DNA of 64,000 nt from Gautieria morchelliformis. Taxonomy: Eukaryota > Basidiomycota > Agaricomycetes > Gomphales > Gomphaceae. The stretch covers positions 62,001-126,000 of the forward strand of contig WHVA01000331.1 of assembly GCA_015179125.1 (NCBI GenBank), written 5' to 3'. The position numbers and the translations under genes were made by a program. This document shows, one piece after another, positions 1 through 12,856 of the stretch; position 1 is the stretch's first letter; every line of letters begins with the position of its first letter. A model generated the notes under the pieces. It did no database searches and was not told where the DNA came from. It saw only the letters and a list, made by a program, of their open reading frames with translations.

Positions 1-1175
1 CAGTTTGCGACACGCTGCACACCAGTTTGTGTTGCTGCTCATCGCTACGCCGCTATCTATCTCACAGTACACTATCTCACAGTACAGTGGGTGGGTAGGG
101 ACGAAGAAGGGTAGCCACTGACGTATACCTTCTGTCACCCGATCCTCATGCTGCACCGTCCACTGTACAGGTGCGAAAAATGGCATCAGTTCATCGGCCA
201 TCGTCAACAGAATACAGCTGGAGATTGAGCAGGGGAAGTCAACCACTGAAGCCATTGCAACGCTGGATGAAATGCGCGGTAATGACAGACTGCCAAAGTT
301 TTTTGTGACATATCTACAGGTGAAGAAAGGGAAAAGGATGGCGGACAGCGATGGTACCGTAGAAGCAGCTTCAGTCTAGCAGACACAGTCCGATGTTCCC
401 AGTTAGTTATGTATTTAGTGTGTTATGAAAATAATTACAGCAGGTTATCAAAGCCTCAGTAGTGCTCCCCTCGAGAAGAGTAGCACGAAGTATTGTAATT
501 ACAAGTTGTTCGACGCAAGTATTGACGCCGGTAGCATGAGCACACCTAAAATGTTCAGAAGTCTGGGAAACGGGGGTAAAAGTTGTGATTATTTTCGTGA
601 TTAGGCTCCGTTGAACCGTGATTCACTGGGGCTCAGATCGTGATTCACGCAGACTTCTGGCTCAAAAATGTGATTCGTGCGATTCGGGTCATGACTTCGG
701 CGGGCGCTTGGTCACGACGGGTGTGATTCGAACTCCGAATCACAACACTTGCGATGGGACCCAAGCCATCTTACGTATTTTATTTGAGAGCCAACTTATA
801 AGAGACATACACCATAAGAAGGCCGTTAAAGTTAAGTACTTAAATCAAGGGCTCATGGAGCCCTGCGCGCATCGACGAAGATTTGACAAAGTCGGATTCA
901 AAGTCGGATTGTACTTGCACTGATACACATCTAAGTTTTTTCCACCAGTATATCAAAGGTGACCGGTGAATTACAAAGTGCACAAGCGGAGACCGAGAAG
1001 GAAAGGCTAGATAGAAACCATGTTGACCGGGTCTTTGTAGATACGTCTTACATAGGGCCATGCCCCAAAAGACAATAAATTGGATATAAAAAAAAAATAA
1101 AAAAGAAGTATAAAACACCATAGTGTACGATGTTTCTGCTCCCAGAGACCACGAGGACAGAGGTCATTCGACAGT
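1..1175. other. Region without a recognised gene
   Basis: I see no supportable gene here. Between about 612 and 745 short words of the type GTGATTC/GAATCAC recur in both orientations, a degenerate low-order repeat. An A-rich run lies near 1087-1101, just beyond the 3' end of the coiled-coil gene on the minus strand. Confidence 0.5.
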
Positions 1176-2671
1176 TCAAGATGGAGTTGGCAAGCTGTCG
1201 GACACTATATGTGCCTTCCATGCTGAAGTCAACTCTCGCCTGGCTTGATCCCGAGATACTCTTGCGGCACGGAGATCAGCTTCGGCGGTGGGCACTTCGT
1301 TCTGCACCCAGACGGCCATACGTGTTAGGCAGGCAAAAACAGTTTCCTGTTTCTGTAACATCAATTTCATTGATTCTGAACGAAGGTGGGTCATTAATAC
1401 ATTCGGCTACAATACGAGAAAAGAGGCTTCACGCACTTGCATCTCCAGATGACATATGTTTCCAACTATACATCAGGTCATATATTTTGGTCGCCTGCAG
1501 GAGCCCCATTTCTTTGAGCTTTTCGAAATCGGGCATGACTTCTTCGGGAATAAATGACACGTGTGGGGTAAGGACGCGCACAGTCTCATTGAAGCAAATT
1601 TGCGCTTTGGATGCCGTTTCAGCAGCAACTAATTGGAGAAGCAATATGTGAGAGGAAAGCCAACATGTACTAAATTCCACGTGCCTCGATAATCCCGGTG
1701 TTTACTCAGTTCGCCCATGCCTCCGAGGGCGGCACGACCAATCGCGGTGCCACGCAGGGCATCAATGGTGTGTAGAACGATCATATAATAGTGGTGTGCG
1801 TGCTGCACAGTGACACGAGCTCGTAAGAGGTCGGTTACCAGGGTCTGAGCCTGGGATGATATCCAAAAAATTGAAAATGATCCGGTGTAAGTACTCGACG
1901 ACTGTTTGGCAATAACGCATGGAAGACAAACCGTATCGTGAGTTCTTGATTTTTCTGCAAAGCGTTCTTCAGCCGCTATTAGATGTGCCGGGCCTGCGAG
2001 TGTCGGAGGTCAGGCCATATTTAATAACGTGATAATATCCTTACTATGTGTAACTGAGCTAGCGAAGGACGCCCCCAGTAATTCAAAAACTTGGTCTGCC
2101 TCACTAGCTAATCCCATATTGTGCTGCATCTGTCAGGACCTTCAGCGTCAACTCCAACTCTACAATTTTATAGCTTTCGCGAGCTGACCTGTGTATTGAG
2201 ACCGTCAATTCTCTCACGAAGGCTCTCGACCTTCATCATCATTGATGTTTCCTCTCGGTGAGCCGCCTCGAACTCTTGTCTCGACGAGTCTTTCGTTTCT
2301 CTCCTTTTTGCGCTTGATCCCGAGTGAATGCGCCTAAGCGCATTGTGCACAAATGTGCGAGATTTACCGTGTATAGATTCAAAAAGCTTTGAGCTATGTA
2401 CCGAGCAGTAAGCTACTGGCGGACCGCCGTAAAGGTGGCCCAGTCACCTCTTCTCTTTCATGCGCTGGAACTCCTTGTCCTGTGCCTGTAATTCAGCTTC
2501 TAGTTCGGCTACCTTCACTTGAATGTCTGCCACTCTCTGATTCGCCCTATCAACAGCCGTCCAGCGTGCCCAAATATCTTGCTCTGCCTGATAACTAGGC
2601 GCAGGCTCTCTTATACGAGGAGTTTCGTCAAGAAGATCGTCCGCAGTAAAGGCAGGCGGTGGGTAGGACAT
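1176..2671 (-). CDS. Coiled-coil protein of unknown function, multi-exon
   Basis: Function not recognised. The start at 2671 opens with MSYPPPAFTADDLLDE. Spliced exons 2671-2448, 2333-2189, 2129-2045 and one beginning at 1993 close in phase with GT-AG introns; later exons follow at about 1690-1430 and 1400-1176. Exons 1 and 2 are charged and heptad-rich (for example VADIQVKVAELEAELQAQ, then VESLRERIDGLNTQ), a coiled coil. Later exons are helical, and the last ends in SDSLPTPS. I see no signal peptide, membrane segment or catalytic motif. The exact junction between the exon starting at 1993 and the one encoding VAAETASKAQICFNE is not resolved, so the middle of the model is provisional. There is no partner gene nearby that hints at a role. 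Confidence 0.55.
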
Positions 2672-4158
2672 GGCTAACTACTCACCCCGACCCAGGCGAC
2701 CTATGGGTTCTGTTCTGGATGGTAAGTTCTCACTGCCATTGGCAGTGTGACACACGTCACAGGCACGTGCATCTGTGTTTGATCAAGTCACGCGCTCAAA
2801 TTTCGGGATTCACTGCGTTTAGAGCGGTAATATCTGACAATGGAATGTTGCCGAATGTCCATGTGCGGCACACCTATTCAGGCAACGACAAATAGACAGT
2901 CTAATATTGCGACCTTAGAATACCCCGAGTAGGGGATACATACACCCCTTTTCAAATTTACGAACAGTCCCGGAATATGGATTCCCGGGCAGACCTATAA
3001 GCAGGCCAATGTGGACTAATCTCGGGTCTGAATAGTCAACCTCGCTAGGGTATCCAAATTCCCGACCTGTTACGGCCTGGGGTATCCATGAGCAGGTGGT
3101 TTTGACTTAGAGAAGTCTGGATTATTTCACTAGTTGGGTACTTAATGATGTTTCTTCCCTAAGCCTTATTGTATGAGAGTCGCGACGTGCCAGTGGCAGC
3201 TTCGCATATATTAGCATTTTATCTACAGGTTGTAAAGTACACGACCTAGGCAAACACTGCACCCAAACATACGACGCGTCTTCATGTCTTGCCTTCCACC
3301 ATGATGGGCTACGAGCGCTCGAGGTCTACGACACCTCTGGGTTCCATTGGGTTCTAGAGCCTCTTCATGTCCTCATTCTACATGTGAAAATCGCATCCTA
3401 GAGCTTGAATCTCATCAGATCCAGACCTAGCAGCGCAGTCGTGAGTTGGTCGTTCCTGGGGACGCAATATTCTTTGCACATGCTTACTTACTTTCCTGGC
3501 ATTACATTCTCCGTTGTCTATCACCAGATTTCACCTTGTTCTCCAGGTTTACCGTGTCATTTATATCACATCGTGCCGATATTGTGCGTGATTGTCCTTG
3601 ATGAGATGAGCTATGTTGTATTCCCGCTCTTGCATGATGGATTTGACTCCCCGGGGTATTATAATTATAGTGAACTGGTTGATGCCATGTCAGGTTATAG
3701 AGGTACGTTTGGCTTCTCTCTCCTGCTTGAGGCACTATAATTTAATTTGTTCGACAGGGTCTTGCGTACACGCGTGGACACATCAGCCGACGGACCGGTC
3801 TCAGCAGGCTGATTGAACTGACCCGGCCACACAGCTCCAGCCCCGCCAGAGCTGCGTCCCGTGCATGCAACGGTGGAACAGGAACGCGCTGCTGCACACG
3901 AGAATAATGAGCGTCTCAGCATCGCGACCCGACGCGCCGACGATGACAGCGCCGGCTGGGACTCGCGCGCGCACTGCGAAGGGATGGCAGCGGCTGTTTC
4001 AACGACGCAGTTGCCCACCCGTCACTACTGCATCGTCATCATTCCGACTGTGCGTGTGCTGTTGGCGTTCTTTCCCTAGTCAATACGTAATTTCACTACC
4101 TATAGCTTGTCTTCCTGGCAACATATCCCGGCAGATCCTCCTTAAAAAAGCAAAGAGC
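2672..4158. other. Region without a recognised gene
   Basis: No gene is supportable. A GC-rich stretch at about 3790-4020 stays open on the plus strand and contains a charged segment (EQERAAAHENNERLS), but it has no start or splice context I trust. It may be a gene relic. Confidence 0.4.
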
Positions 4159-4434
4159 ATGTCCGACATCGGCACAATGCTCCCAGGTGAGCGTCTGAAC
4201 ACCTTGAGCCCTGACGGTGGTCCTAACCCTGTGCAGCATCTCGATAATATCCCTCCATGTTCGCCTACTCCACGCATACAGCTACATTCTCCGCCACACG
4301 TTATGGCTTCAGATGCGGCTCATTCACATTACCCTTTTCTGGTCGATGTATGTAGAACGAGGCTACAGGTGACTATATACCTGATATCTGATGCTACGGT
4401 AGCGCGGATGGTCAATTGTCTACTATTTCAGTAA
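4159..4434 (+). CDS. Weak short ORF, possible two-exon gene
   Basis: An ATG at 4159 opens MSDIGTMLPGERLNTLS and continues for about 63 residues rich in Pro, His and Ser. A GTATGT donor follows a VD dipeptide near 4347, and the acceptor at 4433 would bring in a stop at once; unspliced, the frame stays open to the same TAA. No domain is recognised. It could be chance or a fragment. Confidence 0.2.
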   Translation: MSDIGTMLPGERLNTLSPDGGPNPVQHLDNIPPCSPTPRIQLHSPPHVMASDAAHSHYPFLVDVCRTRLQVTIYLISDATVARMVNCLLFQ

Positions 4435-4436
4435 AA

Positions 4437-5683
4437 GCACCCGTAATATTAAAATATTTTGTAAAATTTATATTCATTGGTATACAGAAAGATTCGAAGC
4501 TAGGTATGTTTGCGAACAGGCTGGGACAGGTGCCCACGCGGGGCTCCTTGACCTCTGGATAGTCCAACTAGCTAGTTAATTTCAAAATTCCATGTAGCCT
4601 CAAATGGAACCCTGTTCAAGAATCCAAGGATGCAGCCTGTCTAACTCTTGAGCAGTCAGTTCTTTATTTTCCGTAAAGTTCGGTTCACTCCAATTCGGAG
4701 TTCTAGAGAGCCGCTCTGTCTATGGCCTTGACAGGTTATGTACATAGAGCCTTTCAGAGACATTCTCCCCTTGAACGCACAGTGATTGGCTCGCTCCCAC
4801 GCGATCCCGCACGCTGGGAAAACTACTATACTGTACAAAACCGCTTGCCAATGAATGTCAAATCATGCATTATTGCCCATCCAGTGCTATAACTGTCCTC
4901 GCCAGTATACTGAAACTTCCTAAACGGATTACTCCTCGTAAAAAAACACAGTCGATACTTGCGTAACAGAAACTGCCATTCGCCTTGATTTACTAATGTC
5001 TGACTCTAGCTCACTGATTGGATCGATCCTGTACTACACGGCCAGGAGCATGGATATGAACCTCTATATTGTCTACATGAATGTTGTAGGATGTCGAGCG
5101 TCTTGTAGCTCGGCATGACCCGGGAAGGTGGAACAATTGGTCTGTGCTCGACCCCCTTTCAATCTGAGACACGCGTATTTGTATGAGCGTATGTACAATA
5201 GTGTAGTCTTCCCAGTGTGTCCTTCGCTGCCACTGGGAGCTGTATAACGAGAGCAAAGCTAACTAGCTTGTAGCTTACATTTGTCTTTAGGTAGTGTATA
5301 ACTACCTAGTGTGTCCTTCGCTGCCACTGGGAACTTACATTTGTCTTTAAACACTGCAGGAAGAGCACCCCCTGAAAATCAGTACAATTGGCGCCTGGAG
5401 AATCAGTTCATAAGGGACTGCTAAGAAGTTCAAAAGGAGCTTGGAACCGGCTACCTTAAGTTTTTTCCTCCGATCGGCACGGGCTGAAATTCAGTAGTGA
5501 TCATGAACATTTTAGCGCATTTTGTGGCTTGCCGGCAGCGGTCTTTGCACGGTATTCAAGTGCTTTTGGGACTTGTATATAGCCACAAATGAACTTTATT
5601 TCAGGTCATAAATACAGGGCGGGCTATCGCATAGCAAAGCGTAGGCGCGAACATCGAGTACAGAATAGAGAGAAAAATCATAG
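4437..5683. repeat. Intergenic, with a local duplication
   Basis: No gene is seen. Around 5213-5350 a segment containing GTGTCCTTCGCTGCCACTGG and CTTACATTTGTCTTTA occurs twice as a direct duplication; the second copy lacks the middle part. This looks like a small tandem duplication with later deletion. Confidence 0.5.
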
Positions 5684-6802
5684 CTAGACGGCAATAATGG
5701 GGTGTCCAAAGTCGAGCGTGCAGAGTCGAGCATCATTGTCAAACATGCCGGGAATCGAAGCGAGTAGGGAGTGGAGATGGGCCGACTTGATCTCTTTCCA
5801 GAAATTTGGCCTCCTAATGAAATATTATGGTCAAATCATGCAGTAAGAAATGGTACAAACTTGAACCCACTGCAGCAGACCTGCCAAGGTCGCCACTCCC
5901 ACTCTCCGACAGTACTCGTTTCTCGAAATGAATATGCAGATGGACAAGCGATACGATGTTACTTCTTAACATCTGCACCCACCGGAATAAACAATCTATG
6001 GATGGGATAGAATGATAAGCCAAATCTGCATAGAAGGTAACTTGAGTGACAATTCAGTGACGACTGCTGGGACACGTACATATAGTGCTACCAGATCAAT
6101 GTGAGCGCAGGCCACAGAGAAACTCCCAACAATATGGCCCTGTCGACATGAGTGAGTTAAATAGGAGAAATGCCAAAAAACTACATACCCGAATGCCAAT
6201 AATAAGTGAGGCGACACCCTGCATCAGAGAAATCTGGACATGTCTTAGAACAATGTGAGTTGACGAGAAGCATATACGCACCGCAGCAATGAGGCTAGCG
6301 AGCAACCAGGATTTGCTCAATGAACAGATTCGGTAACAGAAGAACCACTGTACGATGACGGAAATGACCGCACTCATCATCAGGCCATAGGATACGGAGA
6401 TGTACGCATTGGAAAGCTTGATCAGGTTGCCATATCCAGCACAAAACCGATATCATGCATCAACCCCACAGAGAATTGTCTGTACTGTCTCAAAGACGAA
6501 TACAGTGTAAACTGAGCCATAGAAGGGAGTGAGGTTTGTGACCCAACGAATCCAAGAGAAGGATGCATACCAAGTCATTTGAACACTCGCTTATCCGAAG
6601 GGAAGCAAAGGTAATAAATATCTGCATGGCATAAGTGGTTGGTGCAGCCTTGAAGGGAAGAGGCGCAGGCTTACAGACTTGGGAGAACGCCAAACAATGT
6701 CCAGTCGAGCAGCATTCCGAACATCTAAACAAAGGGTTGGGTCATTAGGAGGATGACTGAATAATAGGATTGACGTACAAGAGGCGACGTTCTGAGGTTC
6801 AT
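5684..6802 (-). pseudogene. DUF6534-type seven-helix membrane protein, decayed
   Basis: Spliced from an ATG at 6802, the product reads like the basidiomycete DUF6534 family of multi-pass membrane proteins. It has FGMLLDWTLFGVL, then YYLCFPSDKRVFK, LVYTVFVFETVQTIL, a helix IVQWFFCYRICSLSKSW, and near the end HSLLASIPG, where the family usually has LASLNAR. Introns are 45-65 nt with GT-AG ends. Two in-frame TGA codons, at 6575-6577 and 6453-6455, sit where the family has tryptophan or another aromatic, and the last third has further frame breaks. I found no splice choice that avoids both stops. The role of the family is unknown. Family assignment is from remembered consensus, not a search. Confidence 0.6.
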
Positions 6803-9335
6803 ATGTCGAGCAGGGAATATATCGAGAGCAAGTCGAGTGTGGCGAAAAACGGAGATTGTGTCGGCAATTGAGGAGCGAGATGAAAGAAAGTCTGGGATGC
6901 ATTCTGACAACGAAGAGGCAATGGTGAGTGGATACAGTAGGTTCACGCATGCAGAGACTGTGAGAGTGAATCATGGCGGAAAAGGTGAGAGTGCGAGGGG
7001 TGGTTTGGGTGAGGAAGATGAGAGTGCGGGGAAAGAACGCGCTTATATAAGCCTGCGGAAGTCGAAATGACATGAGCTTTTTTTTCTAGTCCCGCACAGG
7101 ACAACTGGGGTTACTCTGGAGCTCGAAATAAAATCTGTAAGAGATGAGTGCGTTTTAGTCCTACACCAGGCCTATCATCCATGGCGGGGCTCTGCGTACC
7201 CTCTTGCACCAAGGAACTCAGACGAGCTCAACGTCGACGTCACTGGAAGCGGGTGCAAGCTGCACTAGGCCGTCCAAGCGACTCGTCGGATGCTAGTAGC
7301 GCCAATAGAGATCTGGATGCCGACAGGCACTTCAACTCAATTCCTGGGGAATTCTACCAAGATGATGGTTCCCCGGTCAAAGTCTAGATCTCATCGCCGG
7401 TACTAACAGCTCAGACACATTCCCGCGCTCCCCAAGGATAATACCAACACTGAGGCTCTCTAGTGAAGTCTACTCATTATTCTAAGAGGCTGTACTCGAC
7501 TTTAGTCGAAACCTGGCAATGTTGAGGACTTACGCATCGACGATATCATACCCCCCTTCCAGCTCAGTGACTCAAGCGCGCGTGAGTACAATTACCTTTA
7601 GCTTAAATGGGAGCAACTAACGTCCCTGCGCAAATTAGTGGTGTTCCAGCAGGGACTTCCGTATCATACCGGCTGGAATATCAGTCTAACATCCCCATCG
7701 GTTGGTAGGCCTCTAGACTTCCCAGAAAGGCGAAAACTGCCGTAGCGAGTTAGCAGCACGCTGACTTTGGATATTGGATGTGTGGTGAGCTTGCTTTGAC
7801 CTTCATGAATGTCACGGATGTCCGAAAACAGCATAGCATTCGAAGATGCCATGTGCATACTAGCTTCCCCTGATAACAAGATGACCGTGTACTAGTGGAA
7901 CAGCGATCATGCTCTACATGTAGACTAGGTTTGTATGGCTGTTCGAGCCATGTGAACAGACTTGGCGGTATACTTACACAGTCGTCGTATCTATGCTCCA
8001 CTGATATCGGCACTGGACTTGCACGAAGCTTCCAGTCGAGTGCCCATGGTTCTGCTCATCTTTGTTCTGAATCGCGAGCTTCAGGGTATTTCACCGGCCA
8101 ACCTGCTTTATAAACGCGACCTCTGAGTAGCTGGTACCCTCTGCTCCAACTCGGCCCCCTCTGACGCTCGTTCTGCCAAAGTGCACTCGCACGATGCTCA
8201 CACTCCCGCACTCGAATTCTCCCATTCCAGTGCTCGCCCTCCGGACTCGGACTCCCGCACTCGCACTCGCACTTGGTTGCATTGGTAGGGAATGCGTTGT
8301 GGGTCGAGTTCAACATGGGAGCAAGTGGGGGATCATCGACCGAAGTGGCAGTTTTTCTTGTACAGTTGATGCCGTAGACGACGAGGAATAGGTAAACAGC
8401 GGTTTACCTTCACTAGTTCTTGTGTATACAAATAAAATGTATTTTACTTTGTGTACATTGAAATTTTTGTACCTTGATACAAGTCCTAATCCAAGCCTAG
8501 GATCAGTACCTCAGCTTTTGATTATGTTGAAAATTTTGGGGGCGCCTGGTAAGTGCAAAAAGGAGCGTGTCAGCGGCGTTGGCTTGAAAAGCGCTGGTAT
8601 ACAGCGCCTATTGTTTCTACAGTGTATAAATGTAGGCGGGGAACCCTTCGAACAAGCCGACCAAAACAGCTAACCGCTGGCCCCACAATGTACATTCCAC
8701 AGACATGATGTCCCATCATCATGATGCTTCTTTTTGATACATATTGGGACAATGGATGCATTGTTACCCTCTTAGACGACGGCATGAACTGCCATCCCAT
8801 ATATACATGAATCCCTCTATGCCTCAGCACACCGGCTTTGTCTCTTGCTTCTCATCATCAACATCAACATAATAAGGCACCCCATTCTATCTTATCCCTG
8901 GTTCCAACCCTGAAAATAACCGCACGTCACATCAGCAATGCCTCCACTGAACAATTAATTGACATACCCACTGTACTACAACTGTTTCCAGTTTGGCCCA
9001 GAGTCTTGTACGGTTATGGAGGAGCGCAACAGTATGTTATATGCCATCGCCCGAGACATCACCGACCGTACAGCACGATACAACGTGCGGCTGCCCGCAA
9101 CGGCCCGGGCAAGATTATGTCGGGTGCGCACTGAAGGTCTTGTGTGGCATGTGCGATGGGTCTCAAGATAACTGCCGTGAGTACCCATACGCCGTTCGTC
9201 ACGACCTTGGGCTAAGACGTCAGAGCGGATAATCCCCACCCGCCATCATCATCTATGACCTCTCAATAGAGTATCTATAAATGATGTGTATCCGTCCAGT
9301 TCTTGCCAATATACTTCTTTTCTTTAACCACAAAC
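6803..9335. other. Gene-poor region with one weak ORF
   Basis: No confident gene. A plus-strand frame at about 7181-7387 starts MAGLCVPSCTKELRRAQ and encodes 69 residues; it resembles the edge of a larger, lost gene but I cannot name it. Around 8180-8275 the sequence is rich in CACTCG-type words. The stretch just before 9336 contains TATAAA at 9275, about 60 nt upstream of the dehydrogenase start, a plausible promoter. Confidence 0.4.
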
Positions 9336-10644
9336 ATGGACCCTTATCAGAAAGGATGGATTCCTGCAGTGCAGCATCAAACCCGCCCAGGCCGTCAGAG
9401 TGAGTTGCAGCCAGCACCTATCGACGATCGTACAGCGGATGGGCAGCCCTACAAAGCCGCTGGAAAATTGCAAGGAATGACGGCGCTCATCACTGGAGCT
9501 GATTCAGGTACACTGTCACCCTACACGTGTGCTGGGGGCTGATCGTCAGTAGGTATCGGAAGAAGTATCGCTTTACTCTACGGTGAGTCTTAACTCAATC
9601 CTATTGCCATAGATGATTATATGTAGTCCACTGTCTTAGCTCTTGAAGGAGCTGATCTCACCCTGACCTACCTAAAACCTGTGTGTTATCTCGACTTTCT
9701 GTGGGACGTGTGGTCATATCAACCCAGGAATATCCTGATGCCAAAGATGCGGGGGAACTCATCCGCTCCAAGGCGCCGCAGTGCAAATTTCAATTTTTGG
9801 AGTATGATCTGAGAAGTGAGAAAGCATGTCAAGAGGTTGTGCAGAAGCATGTGGAATTCCACGACTCGCACCTGCTTAACGTTCTGTTTGTATCTTCTCT
9901 TCCATGGTTAAATCCTCATTCACTTCATTCCTGTCGTTGTCCTATAGCGTCTGCAACCATGGTACGCAGATCGCCGTCCCCAACCTTCTGGACCTGTCGA
10001 CCCCCCAGTGGCATGAAACCTTCGATACAAGTATGCATTATATCGCTACTCGTTGCACCCTCTGATGAAACGGATTTTCAAGACATGCATTCGTTCTTCT
10101 ATCTCAGTAGGGCTGCCTTGCCACACATTCCGAGCGGTGGATCTGTTCTGTTCACCGCTTCAATCAATCCGCAAGTGGGACACCCTGAACTGGTAGATTA
10201 TACTGCTACTAAGAGTGCCATCATTGGTTTTGCGAGGGCATTGAGCAATCAGATCGTGGGTGAGAAAGGTATTCGTGTAAATGGTACATCTCCCTGTTGC
10301 CTTATGCTTGATCATTTGCTCAGTTTTTTCAGCTGTCGCCCCGGGTCCCATCTGGACGCCTTTAATGTATGTCGAAATTGAACATATACATATATTTACT
10401 CACATCGTGTTTTACGACAGCCCATCTACTATGACCGACGAAAACAAAAAAACATTTGGCACCAAGACTCCAATAGGCAGGGCTGGTCAACCTATCGAAG
10501 TGGCGACATGCTTTGTTTTCTTGGCATCCGCTGATTCGAGCTACATCAGGTCCGTTTTAGATTCTACTGAATTGCTGCTTCACTCATACAGCGTCCTGTA
10601 GTGGACAAGTCTTGAATCCAAACGGCGGTGTAGTGATTGCGTAG
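9336..10644 (+). CDS. Short-chain dehydrogenase/reductase (SDR)
   Basis: NAD(P)-dependent oxidoreductase of the classical SDR superfamily, closest in layout to the glucose-dehydrogenase/YghA-like group. Nine exons (9336-9507, 9553-9582, 9640-9680, 9728-9885, 9948-10030, 10083-10283, 10333-10366, 10421-10549, 10602-10644) sum to 891 nt, giving 296 aa, and every phase closes. Seen: the cofactor-binding GADSGIGR, a catalytic serine in LFTASINP, catalytic Y-x3-K in DYTATKSA, and a PG motif after the active site (AVAPGPIWTP). A 45-residue N-terminal extension before the Rossmann fold fits this subgroup. The usual NNAG strand-4 motif reads CNHG instead. The substrate cannot be told from sequence. 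No signal peptide; likely cytosolic. Confidence 0.9.
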
Positions 10645-10859
10645 ATTCAGACGTTGATAGAAATTACTGTATACTATGATTTCCCCTCTTCTCTTTACGA
10701 CACTAGCGCTTGTGAAGAAATGGAATTCGACGTGCGTGAAGTCCAATTACTTATTGCCAATCGTGCGCTATAATTAGTGTGGATGCATATGGGTGGTACA
10801 GGTGGTGCGTACAGGCCACAACGCTCGTCTTGCGTATGCCATTGGGAGTAGGCTGAGCA

Positions 10860-12856
10860 ATGCCTTTGCATTCTCTCTGCACCTTACCCGATGACCTCCT
10901 TCTAGATGGTATATTTCGTCACCTTGAACCTCGCCAGCTCGTCAGACTTCGTCTCGTGCGCCCCCTTTCTCCTAACACTACCCCAAGCTGATCCGTATCG
11001 TAATTTAGACGTGTACCCGACTCTGCGCTCTAACCCACCTTCGTACAGTGTGGCATCACTCCCTCGAGAAACTCAAGAATGAACAACACCTCCCACTACC
11101 CTATCCATCCCGTCCACTATCTACTCTCACATCGTCCGAACTGGAGGTTACCGTCGTCAAAATGCTCCGTCTTGACAGCGGATTCACCAAACCCAGGGCA
11201 AAGCCTGCACTCATACGCACATTCAACATTCAAGGCGGGCAAACGCCGAAGTTCTCTTGCATGCATCTTCTCGCAGGCGGTGAATGGCTGTTGACTGCCA
11301 ATGCGGAAGAAGTCATGTGTTGGGACCTCGCCAGCCCTGATCCATGTTCTGCTGGGGTTTACAAACTTGCACCTGTGTCAGTCTCTGGAAAGGACCAGGG
11401 ATACAAGGATATCTGCGTGCGTAATCTTCAAGCTCAGCTCCATGCCGATGGCGACGAAGCTGTCGTCGCTGCCTATATGTCTTATGATGGCCACCTGTGA
11501 GTGTCGCACATTCAGATGATATATGTTATGCCCCGATGCCTGGTGTGTTGAGATGCACCAAGCGCGATGCGAGTGCTTAGGGAGTATGCACACAATTCGC
11601 CGATGGTTATCCCTAAAGTGGAGGAATAATCGGGTCATGGAATGATTGCTATGCATAGTAGCCTGAAGTTGTTCACGCATGGAGGAATGCATCTCGAAAA
11701 GTTCTCAAAACTAACAGCCATGCCTCCACAGATCTAACGTATGGAACGACAAAGTCGCTGTCTGGCGTATCACGGGGTTGTCGCGTGTAGCTGAGCTTGC
11801 GTCGACTTTCGTCACCTCACTTTGCTTTCCTGACTATGCGCCGGAGTATGGCATGTCCGATCTTAATGGTGACTGTGTTGCCTTCTTAGGGCGCGAACAT
11901 GAGACCCCAGTGATCAGCGTCACTAAGTGGCGTACGGGAGATGTAGAAGAATACGACCAGGCCAAGTTTCGTCCCGACTTCTCACCCGTCATCCCTGTGT
12001 GTACTTGCAATATATGCACCTGTGCGGAACTGACCTGTATTTACAGGAATCGGATCCTTTGCGTGTGCAAGGCATCAAACTTGTTCCCCCGTATGTATTT
12101 GTCGTCGCCGGACCCGTGATTGCTCTGTTTCCAATCCCATCATTTGAGCGTGTAAAACACCTGTGCGGTGACGCACCGCGGCTCCGCTCCCATCAGATAC
12201 ACCGTTTCGACCCTCGTGCCCACACTCTCATGGGTGAATTCGTCGGCGTCGCGCAAAATCCCGCCCTAACGCCTAATTCCCTCTTGGCCTCCCCGTCGCA
12301 GCCCATCACTCTTCTCACCTCTCGAACGCGCATTACTCTTTCCCCAGAGAAGTCGCTCCACGACGAAGGGAAGGATATTTCGTATGTATTACCACCCATT
12401 GTTTCGCGCCTCCGTGCGTGGACATACCGTACCTCCAAACCAGCCGTCGTGGGACCCAGCGGGACCCGCGGCGTTTGGATTCAGCGTCCCACTGGGGCCA
12501 AAGCCAGACTAATCGCATGGACGGCGGCGAGGGATATGATTCTCTCCGACGAACGAGAACAGGAGAAAGAGACGTCTGTACTCCTACACGAAGATACTGC
12601 ACAGACAGAGCAAGCCGATGAAGCAGGGGAAGAGGCAGACGTAGCGGCAGCGGAAGCCGGGCGGTGGCCAGGGATTGGCGCGGCTGTGGAATCAGTCATG
12701 CAGGGGTGGAACGGTCTCCCACGCGGGCGAGCTCGCAAGGTGGATCTTTACCCAGTCAAAGTCGAAGACGTGAAGCGAGTGGCATTCGACGAGGGGACCG
12801 GGAGGACGTGTTTAGGCATGCGGAATGGTGAGGTCCATGTGCTGGATTTTGCGTGA
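10860..12856 (+). CDS. F-box protein (552 aa)
   Basis: Probable substrate receptor of an SCF ubiquitin ligase. Exons 10860-10955, 11009-11496, 11732-11996 and 12047-12856 sum to 1659 nt, 552 aa, all phases closing. The N-terminus is an F-box (LPDDLLLDGIFRHLEPRQL, then LTCTRLCAL), which normally binds Skp1. The rest has scattered WD-like strands (VMCWDL, VWNDKVAVWRI, GEVHVLDF), so a degenerate beta-propeller is possible but not proven. An acidic stretch (EQADEAGEEAD) lies near residue 470. It starts 215 nt after the dehydrogenase stop on the same strand. Confidence 0.85.

Noticed and set aside
618..923. 101-codon plus-strand frame over the GTGATTC repeats
   Set aside because: It has no ATG in a good context (it starts on GTG-like text), no domain, and the repeats explain the open frame.
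3865..4434. 189-codon plus-strand frame
   Set aside because: Arg/Ser/Pro-rich residues in a GC-rich patch, no domain, and it overlaps a more plausible short frame; likely composition-driven.
8180..8275. Repeated CACTCG-like words, considered as a CRISPR-like or regulatory array
   Set aside because: Spacing is irregular, there are no unique spacers, and CRISPR arrays are not expected in a fungal genome; it is a simple degenerate microsatellite.
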